In this document: positions 22,901-28,885 of the stretch, one piece after another
Position numbering within the stretch: position 1 is the first letter of the stretch
How the letters are laid out: the number at the start of each line of letters is the position of its first letter
Assembly: GCA_004335635.1 (NCBI GenBank)
Contig: QAXH01000886.1
Coordinates: 1-28,885 of the forward strand
Direction of reading: 5' to 3'
Source of the DNA: Chloromonas sp. AAM2
Lineage: Eukaryota; Chlorophyta; Chlorophyceae; Chlamydomonadales; Chlamydomonadaceae
DNA: 28,885 nucleotides
Program-made: the position numbers and the translations under genes
Notes under the pieces: model-generated
The model's database searches: none
What the model saw: only the letters and a program-made list of their open reading frames with translations
Told to the model about the DNA's origin: nothing

Positions 22901-23685
22901 GGCCTTGCTCGTGTTGCCTGCCAGTGTCATGCTGCCCTCGACGCATCACATGTTCTGCTTGTGGTGATTCCCACATGGGGCTCTGGCACGGCAAGATGAC
23001 AGACCTAGGTTTGCATTCAGGTGATGACGGGTTTGGACTTGGCACCAGCAGTCATTGGCAATGCAACTGTGATGACGATGATGCCTGTGGAGCTTGAACC
23101 GTCTTCTGTTCGACTGGTCGAACGATGCAGTTGTAAGAATACACACTCTCGCTCACTCGCTCACTCACTCACTCACTCACTCACTCACTCACTCACTCAC
23201 TCACTCACTCACAGAGCGGCACGGCAGCGGCCGAGGCGGAGAGGAGGGCCGAGGCTAAGCTAATGCTCAGAGAGGCCGACACGAACGGGGATGGAAAGAT
23301 AAGGTGAGAATAGGGTGTGGTGGTGGCGGTGGTGCGCCAGAGCGTCGTGGGGGGTTGCGGGGAAGACCAGGAACAGGAGTTGCATGGGCAGGGAGGAGTT
23401 TGAGATTACATGCAAGGAAAGGGAAAGGGCACGGATTAGGAGGGAACGGGAAAGGGCGCAGCCTGATGTTCAATAATCTAGATCCAGGTAGGTGAGGAAG
23501 CCCAGGTCTTACCGTGCATGTCCAAAGTGTCACATTTTGCATGGTTTGGGCACGTGTGCAGTAAAGCAGAGTTCTATGACTTGCTTAAGGACGGCCATGC
23601 ACCTGACTCGCTGTCTTTCTACGATGACCGTTTGGCCGCCACCTCCACATGGCGAGCCCGGGAACCGGTCCGCACAAATAAATGA
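16970..23685 (+). CDS. Calcium-dependent protein kinase (CDPK) with four EF-hands
   Basis: Eleven exons: 16970-17467, 17922-18101, 18515-18664, 18901-19053, 19484-19642, 20184-20294, 21106-21219, 22408-22509, 22775-22867, 23215-23303, 23562-23685; 590 residues, all GT-AG and in frame. A Ser/Thr kinase activated directly by calcium. Kinase motifs: GAGSFG loop (105-110), Lys127 in FAVK, catalytic YRDIKPDN (Asp224; Tyr replaces the usual His), TDFG (244-247), SGTPAYMAPE (263-272). The autoinhibitory junction is RLQRFSTYGHLKQVVLRLI (from 381). EF loops: DTDHSGSVSMDE (424-435), DSDHDGNIVMSE, DVDKDGFISLDE and DTNGDGKISKAE (completed by the exon 10/11 joint); all keep acidic 1, Asp/Asn 3, Gly 6 and Glu 12. 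The N-terminal 45 residues are Arg/Ser/Ala-rich with few acids and no MG myristoylation start, suggesting an organelle transit peptide rather than the membrane anchor usual in plant CDPKs. ATG 16970 is the first in frame after the stop at 16940; a GTG lies at 16952. Confidence 0.93.
17690..17815 (+). repeat. Three spaced copies of a CATGCAAAGCTGC motif in CDPK intron 1
   Basis: Copies near 17690-17712, 17745-17770 and 17793-17815 share CATGCARAGCT followed by GCRGCT. Spacing is about 50 bp, and the first two copies continue into CTCGTGCAT. It looks like a decayed tandem repeat. Confidence 0.65.
20489..20525 (+). repeat. AGCCTGAGT triplication in CDPK intron 6
   Basis: Three copies of AGCCTGAGT at about 13-14-bp spacing. 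Short and probably of replication-slippage origin. Confidence 0.7.
20861..20906 (+). repeat. 17-bp direct repeat in CDPK intron 6
   Basis: CTGCCGAGCTTCTTCAC (20861-20877) and CTGCCAAGCTTCTTCAC (20890-20906) differ at one base. No function suggested. Confidence 0.75.
21367..21435 (+). repeat. 14-bp minisatellite in CDPK intron 7
   Basis: Four perfect units of GGCCAGGAACCAGG in tandem, then a partial fifth (GGCCAGGGACAGG). Perfect identity suggests recent expansion, so copy number may vary between strains. Confidence 0.95.
21842..21903 (+). tRNA. tRNA-like element with shortened anticodon arm (probable tRNA pseudogene or SINE head)
   Basis: A perfect 7-bp acceptor stem (TCGCCTC with GAGGCGA) is followed by the expected T8-A9. 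Then comes a D arm with stem GCGC/GCGC and loop AGCTGGTG, which gives a good polymerase III A box (TAGCGCAGCTGG), and a TTGAAA-looped stem CCTGGG/CCCGGG in the T-arm position, with a B-box-like GGTTGAAACCC. Only about eight bases remain where the anticodon arm and variable loop should be, and the T arm carries two extra bases before the acceptor strand. It therefore cannot be a normal tRNA and no amino acid can be assigned. It lies in CDPK intron 7, on the sense strand, about 80 bp before a foldback derived from exon 7. Confidence 0.5.
21983..22095 (-). pseudogene. Antisense decayed copy of CDPK exon 7 (EF-hand 1)
   Basis: On the minus strand it reads SDHPGSVSKERIGQ and then LCKQGYSSAHHEVGNL, matching exon 7 (TDHSGSVSMDELTKGLRKQGYILADHEVENL at 424-455). 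The donor is altered (CTAAGTGAGG in place of CTGGTAAGTGG) and the start of the exon has decayed. It forms the left arm of an inverted repeat with 22108-22215; 43 of 44 bases at its outer end match that arm. Confidence 0.8.
22108..22215 (+). pseudogene. Sense decayed copy of CDPK exon 7 (EF-hand 1)
   Basis: Reads ALSLELDSDHLGDVSMNE, an in-frame TAA at 22162-22164, then RRCKQSYSSAHHEVGNL; it is 108 bases long against 114 in exon 7. Similarity to exon 7 continues about 35 bases into the following intron (GTAGGTGGGTGG against GTAAGTGGATGG, and both reach GTGTTGAT), so this is a genomic duplication and not a reverse-transcribed copy. A donor-like GTAGGT remains, but the stop and the loss of a clear acceptor make productive inclusion unlikely. 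Confidence 0.82.
22899..22972 (+). repeat. Dispersed intronic repeat, copy 2 (in CDPK intron 9)
   Basis: Plus-strand partner of 326-420. Shares AGGCCTTGCTC, CTGCCAGTGT, CTGCCCTCGACGCATCACAT and CTGCTTGTGG in the same order, with small indels. Here it lies on the sense strand of its host intron; in CASP it is antisense. Confidence 0.7.
23161..23212 (+). repeat. (TCAC)13 microsatellite against the CDPK exon 10 acceptor
   Basis: Thirteen perfect TCAC units, preceded by imperfect CTCGCTCACTCGC, run directly into the AG at 23213-23214 that starts exon 10. The array therefore supplies the whole tract before the 3' splice site. Confidence 0.97.
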
Positions 23686-26246
23686 GCAGGTGGGTGTGGT
23701 TGCATGAGCTGACATGAGGCAGGCAGTGTCGCCTGAACAGTTTCAGACCAGGAAGCGACCCACGCCTTCATCATTTGACAGCCAACAATGGCAAGATGGT
23801 GTTTGGAGGACACATGTTGCAAATGCATGGATTGGACACGTGTAGCAGATGCATCATACACCTGGAGGCAAACAGAAGCATTTCAGTGGGCCGGCTGCCC
23901 GCTAGTGATTGTGTAGCCCTATCAATATGGTCATTGGCTCGCCTCACCCGTTTTCATGCGTCCTGTGATGTGCAGGCGGCTCAAAACTTATGAAGGGTCA
24001 TATTGCGGGCACATGGATGGTTCAGCTAGCATGGTTTTGATAGCCAGCCAAGGAGGTGCAGCGGTCGAGTTCAACATCGCATACAACCTTTGGAAGGCAA
24101 ACACGGTCACAAGTAGTCCAATCGAGTTCACATGGAAGAAGCTGCAAGGCAGCTGGATGGGTGCTCCCGCTGGAGCAAGGGCATAGCAGCTGGCCGCGCG
24201 TGCAGCGATTGAATTGAACACCATATTTAACATTTGGAACGCAACACAATTACAAGTGCTCTGGCCATGTTCACATGGAAGAAGCTGTTGGCTGAGCTTC
24301 TAGTGTGGGAGTGTATGTTGCGGGTTTGACTGCCTCACAACCTCGCATCAACGTCAAAGGCCTGCAGCTCATTGTCTCTGCTGCATGTGCTGGAGTTGGT
24401 GCAAGCTGGAAAGGCAGCAAGCATCATAGCGTCGCTGGTTCTAACTGTTGTTTCAGTTTCACAACAAGTCCTCCTGTTCTCTTTCGTTGCGTCTTTGAAT
24501 CTTTGAATGGTGTGGCACTATGAAGCCCAACACCCCTCGCCCTGTGCGTGCAGACAATTTCCCCTCCCCCCAGAAATGTGGGGCACCACATTTGCATGCT
24601 TTGATTACGTGCATATCCAGAAGTCACGGCTTGAGAGCATGCAAACGTTGGCGAAACTCGGTCTGGTTTTGGTAGTCTCCTAACAAGAACGTTTCAGTAA
24701 GATATCTTCGGATTTGATCTTTTTACATGAACTGCACGCGTTACTTGCAGGCCGCAGTACTCTGCATCTTGCCACTAGAGAACGTGCACCATGCCTGATG
24801 TGCTGATGAACTTGGAAGGCCATGACACGAGGGGCGTGTATAGGATGGGTGTACAACTTGGTTGGGTTTGCCACGAGTTGACGGAGTCATTTTTGCTTGC
24901 CAGCTTACAGGCATTTTACTTCAGGAGTTTTCCAACAGTTGTTAGCTGCAGTTGAATGTTTGTAACTGGCAATTTTATGTTTTGGTTCGCGGGCATGTTC
25001 TATTATTCCTTTGACTCTGCCGTTTTGAGCAGTGCTGGTGTGCTTGCACAGGCGTTTTGCAAGCGTCGCACCGACTTGGATGTAACCTTGACTTGCTGCA
25101 TCCTAACAGAGAAGACATCGGGCCGGCGGTTATCGGGCCGGAGGTAAGGAGGGAGTGAGGACCATGTAGCACGTCCAACGCAAACATTAACTGCTCGCGC
25201 AAATTGCAAAACTTTCTCCTAGTAAAGGGAAATCTGGCCAAGTCAGCAAGGGGTGGTGAGGCCCCTGTGGCCATCACCCCACAGAACATCTTCTGAAAGC
25301 ATCCCGTTAGCCACATAAATGGCATGCATTGAAAGATTGTCAGGGTTAGGGTCAGTGTCAGCTAGTGGAATGGCAACTCCCACAATGTCAACTTTTGATA
25401 GCGAATTACAGATAATTAGCGCTGAGCTGAGCACGAGAGATGCCAATATGGTGGCTGTGCGCGTGTCGATAACATCCTGTCACCTGCAGTAGATAAAGTG
25501 TTGCGTCGACTCAACTGAGAGCAGCTGTCGGTAGTCAGTCCTTGACCGCAAGCCCTGAAAGGTCTTTCAAGTGGACAGTTCAACCGTCACAACTCGTTCA
25601 CACGCACACAGACACATCAGACCCAATAGAAGAGCACTACCACTGGTCAAGAACTTGTCCCAGAACTGGACTTTTGAACAGAACTTTCAGAACTTATAAC
25701 TCGCATTTCCTCGTTCCCGATGTCTGTAACACAGGTTCTGCAGGTTACTTGCGATGCTGGACCATCTGTCGATTTTGACATGTCGCCAGGTTTGAAATAG
25801 TTGCGACTGAGACCAGACTAAGTCGAGGCAAGCTCGGGTAGAATACCACCCTTATGCGCGGCTTAGATACCACTTGCGTATCGCACATCAAGATGCCGGC
25901 GCAGGTCGCGATGACCAGCACCCGCGCAAACACACATCATGAAAGGCCGACTTCCGTCTAAAGCCGTGGATGGTAAAGCCGCTAAGCGCGGTCGTTGAGA
26001 ATCCAGAAGAAGCTGGCTACGTGGCGCAAGCGCACGTGTGTGGTCATCGCACGAGTCGCTGGCAGGCAGCAGGTGTTCTCTGCAGTCTGGACCACACAAA
26101 GGCAATCTTGGAGAATGTGACGGCTCGTGGGAGCCGTTTCAGCCGTTCAGAACGCCACACATATAGACCACTTGATTTGTCGCTCCAGTCAAAGGCACAA
26201 AGCAACTCCGGCTCGACGCATTGCATCGACGCGGTCCGTTTGAAAG
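23686..26246. other. 2.6-kb spacer between CDPK and the FAS1 gene
   Basis: Contains the CDPK 3' UTR and the FAS1 promoter. Apart from a diverged direct repeat (24055-24289) and a weak match to the CCAGAACTGG repeat core near 25655-25672, I see no gene, RNA or element. Open frames are short and unsupported. Confidence 0.5.
24055..24289 (+). repeat. Diverged direct repeat, two copies 145 bp apart
   Basis: 24055-24147 and 24200-24289 align end to end: GTGCAGCG, a variable GA-rich stretch, TTTGGAA with CAAACACGGTCACAAGT against CAACACAATTACAAGT, then the identical TTCACATGGAAGAAGCTG. The first copy lies in an open frame of 77 codons, but the second contains stops. Unknown origin. Confidence 0.7.
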
Positions 26247-28405
26247 ATGGCCCCTACTGCAGCGAAGTGCGGAAAGCTCGTGTTTGCGCTACTTTTGGCT
26301 GCGCTCCTCGCGCCCAGTGAGTCTGCTGAGGATGGACTCAAACCGTTGTATCGCGCGGCGAGCACGGAATGACGGCGTGGTGTTGACTTGCCACGCAGTG
26401 ACGCAAGGCTTGCCGTCTAACAAAGCGGCGTCTTTTCGCAGCAGGTGTGTTGCATGCGGAGTATTACATTAGTGACCCGCAATGTTGCAGTCAAGGTAGA
26501 GACTGGATGCGCGAATGTTATCATCGCGCATCCAACTTGTTCTATGCGCTGCGCAAAACCATGTTTGAACCTTTTTCAAACTCGTTGCCCTTCGGGTCGT
26601 AAGCCTAACTTGCATATGCGCGCAGACAGGTCCTTGGATAGAATGTACGAGCGATGTGTGCGCCTGCGCTTGGTTATCGCAGATTAATGCCAGTTAGTTT
26701 CCCGTGGTCCCGTTGCGGCTAACTGCAGCAGTTGGGCCGTGAATCGGGTGGATGTTAACCAACTGAACGAGTTCCGCACTCTCAGTCTGTCATATGCGGA
26801 TCATGGTTCTGCCTCATGCACAAGGCTGCAGGGTGTGCAGCCACCTGATCGACAAAAACTAGATGGTTTGCCACGTTACATTTTGCGACAAGCTAGCTTG
26901 CGCACGAGCAGCCAGCTACGTTGCACTGCTTTCACTCGCAGATCCCTTCTGGCTGAAGGTCCTGCTCAGGAAGGCACAAGTGTGGACATTGCCATTGCAG
27001 CGTTCAAAGCAGCTGGAATCCAAGTGGACAACTCAACCATCTTCGCACCAAATGACCAGGTACGGCTCAGTGCTCAACTGCTGCCAAGAAGGTGTTGTTG
27101 ATTTGATTGCTGCCTATCTTCCTCCAATCTGGCATGCCAGTACAGCTGTGGCAGTTCACATTGTATGATACCGACAGCATTGAACACTATATATATATGA
27201 CAGCATTGAACACTGCAGTCACGCATGCTGAGAGTTGCGTCATTACGTGTCTGCCAAGAAAAGCTTGTGCTGGAGGATAATACCTGCTGCAATCAGGGTG
27301 CTGGAGTATGCGCCAGTCATCATGCTGAAGATGTGCACCACATGCGAACGCTGAAAATTCTTGCACAAAACGAGGCTGGGTATACAGTTCCAACCCTGAA
27401 AGAAGGCCATGAGAGATGAATTCTGGTTTCAGTCCAGATTGACTAGGACAGCCTTACCCTTTCTGTGCTAATTCACTGCACATGCACTATGAATGTCTGA
27501 GCAGGTCTGCCTACACCAGGCTAGCCGGCACAAGCTATGGCCTTCAGAACAGGTCACCTGCATGTGAACTGCCGTGAATACCACTGGTTGTTGCCCTGCA
27601 GGCCTTTGCTGCCCTGCTCAAGCAATTGGGTGTGAACGAAACCGCGGATTTGCTGAAGCCCCCTCTGCTCGAAACCAGCCTGCAAGTGCTCAACCTGCAT
27701 GGTGAGACTAGTCGGCAGAACCAAGTGTGAAAGGGAGCTGCAAGGTTACCCTATTTTGATCTGGCATGTGTTCCCTTCACCCGGTTTGCATACTCTGCAC
27801 CTGCAAATGTACGTGCTTGGCTTGGTTTGTTTGAAACTGGAAACCGATTTCTGCACAAGCAACTTTTTGTACGACCTTTTTGACTCTTGGTTGACTTTGC
27901 GGAGACATGCCTGATGACCCCTGTACGTTTGCAATGAACAGCAACTTTACATGTTGTCTCATGGTTTGTTGCTTGGTGCACGTGCAGTTGTGCCTGGAAA
28001 GGTGTTGCGTTCAGACCAGATACCCTCGGGTGTCACTGAGCTGCCCACCGCAGCAGATGGAGTGAATATCAAGGTTACAAACAAGTAAGTTCAACATTCA
28101 ACATGCCTCTTCTGCACAAACGATGATCTTGGCATGTTGACCCCGGCATCTCCCACGTGTGGCATAATGATTCCACATGGTTTGGTAGGCACGCACGGTC
28201 CGGGCCGGGGAGTCCCGGACTGGTCTCAAACCCTAAGGCATGTGTCAGCCCTGTGCCCATCCGTACTGGCTGCAGGCTGTCTGAGGGTGGTCTTTTGACA
28301 GTGGAAGGCCCTGGCAACAAGGAGCCTGCTGAGGTGCTCGCCACAGATGTGGATTTCGGCACCAATGTCGTGCATGTTATCAGCAAGGTGCTGCTGCCCG
28401 CCTGA
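26247..28405 (+). CDS. Secreted fasciclin (FAS1) domain protein
   Basis: Secure exons: 26942-27059, 27602-27701, 27988-28084 and 28276-28405 (stop TGA). The first exon starts at ATG 26247 and encodes a signal peptide with hydrophobic core LVFALLLAALLAP. Family motifs: TSVDIAIAAFKAAGI (helix 1), TIFAPNDQAFAALLKQLGV (H1 box, across a joint), LHVVPGKVLRSDQIPSG (usual YHVVPGK), VNIKVTN, LTVEGPGN and NVVHVISKVLLPA (H2-like C-terminus). FAS1 proteins act in extracellular matrix or cell-surface adhesion. The splice after the signal peptide is unresolved. The strong donor GTGAGT at 26317 is out of phase with the good acceptor before 26942. A weaker donor (GTATCG, 26348) gives an in-frame 181-residue protein, and an acceptor at 26697 would give about 252 residues. 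With one FAS1 domain and no visible GPI tail, it is short for the family. Confidence 0.8.
27173..27214 (+). repeat. 16-bp direct repeat around a TA run in a FAS1 intron
   Basis: GACAGCATTGAACACT occurs identically at 27173-27188 and 27199-27214, separated by ATATATATAT. It resembles a slippage duplication or the footprint of a small insertion. Confidence 0.85.
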
Positions 28406-28885
28406 GACCACTGGCATTGCTGAGGAATCATTACATAAAAGACAATGTTCAGTAGAAGGTGTTGTCTTCGTGTTGTTTTTGAGTAAGCTTGCAGTGACGT
28501 GCCTGACGCATACAGGTATACATGATGTTTTATTTGTATACTAGCAGCGCATTGTACTATATTGCTGCATTACACACCCGAGCCTCTGTTTGTAGTATCC
28601 ATTTGCTTTGGCGTTGTTTGCAATGTCATTCACATGTGCGTCGTTCACCTCGTGTTCATGCTGCTGTGACCTTTCACAGCACACAGGCAGACAGGCTGGC
28701 ACAGCATTTGCCAAACCACCTTGTGTGCCAACACAACCACATAGAAAAACAAGATGTTTGCCAGTTCTGGGACAGTTTCCAGGAACAGCACTGGAGTCAG
28801 TGTGGGGATGGGAAAACCGTGGAAGCAGGGTTCAACCAGAGTACAGGGTCTAGGGCTAGTCACGGAGGCAGGGGCTCATGACATT
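28406..28885 (+). other. FAS1 downstream region ending in a copy of the repeated ASSGT module
   Basis: 28406-28740 holds the FAS1 3' UTR and nothing else I recognise. From 28741 an A-rich stretch leads into a frame reading NKMFASSGTVSRNSTG, open to the right edge, which matches the minus-strand fragment at 3552-3650 almost base for base. The window ends before the element does. Confidence 0.5.

Noticed and set aside
23149..23214. CRISPR-like array
   Set aside because: It is a simple tetranucleotide microsatellite with no spacers, in a eukaryotic intron.

Overview
This window is nuclear DNA from a green alga (Chlorophyta, probably trebouxiophyte-like). I infer this from plant-type gene content: a plant/algal Golgi CASP, a four-EF-hand calcium-dependent protein kinase and a secreted FAS1 protein. 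Other signs are short exons, small GT-AG introns with T/C-rich tracts ending in CAG, moderately high GC and no bacterial operon structure. The species cannot be named from sequence alone.

Layout, left to right: (1) 64-2576 (+), the 3' part of a Golgi CASP/CDP-like gene cut by the left edge. (2) 2577-4168, repeat-rich spacer with several inverted fragments of an unrecognised, apparently protein-coding module. (3) 4169-8281 (-), a complete nine-exon TRM5 gene (tRNA m1G37 methyltransferase). (4) 8611-10582 (+), a five-exon RING-CH (C4HC3) protein with a second PB1/ubiquitin-like-looking domain, head to head with TRM5. (5) 10583-13899, a 3.3-kb spacer with simple repeats and no convincing gene. 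(6) 13900-16536 (-), a six-exon XRCC4-like DNA-repair gene. (7) 16970-23685 (+), an eleven-exon CDPK with all four EF-hands canonical, head to head with XRCC4. (8) 23686-26246, spacer with a diverged direct repeat. (9) 26247-28405 (+), a short secreted fasciclin-domain protein whose first splice is uncertain. (10) 28406-28885, downstream DNA ending in another copy of the repeated module.

For TRM5, RING-CH, XRCC4 and CDPK the proposed exons join in frame, sum to a multiple of three and rebuild family motifs across the joints. The genes do not form one pathway. The arrangement worth noting is two divergent pairs (TRM5/RING-CH and XRCC4/CDPK) with 329- and 433-bp shared upstream regions.

The least ordinary signals are: a decayed copy of the CDPK EF-hand-1 exon sitting as a roughly 230-bp foldback inside the CDPK's own intron 7, beside a tRNA-like element; a repeated coding-looking module whose copies differ largely at synonymous sites; an approximately 80-bp repeat shared by introns of the CASP and CDPK genes; a 37-bp piece of XRCC4 exon sequence repeated in the neighbouring spacer; and a (TCAC)13 microsatellite abutting a CDPK splice acceptor.
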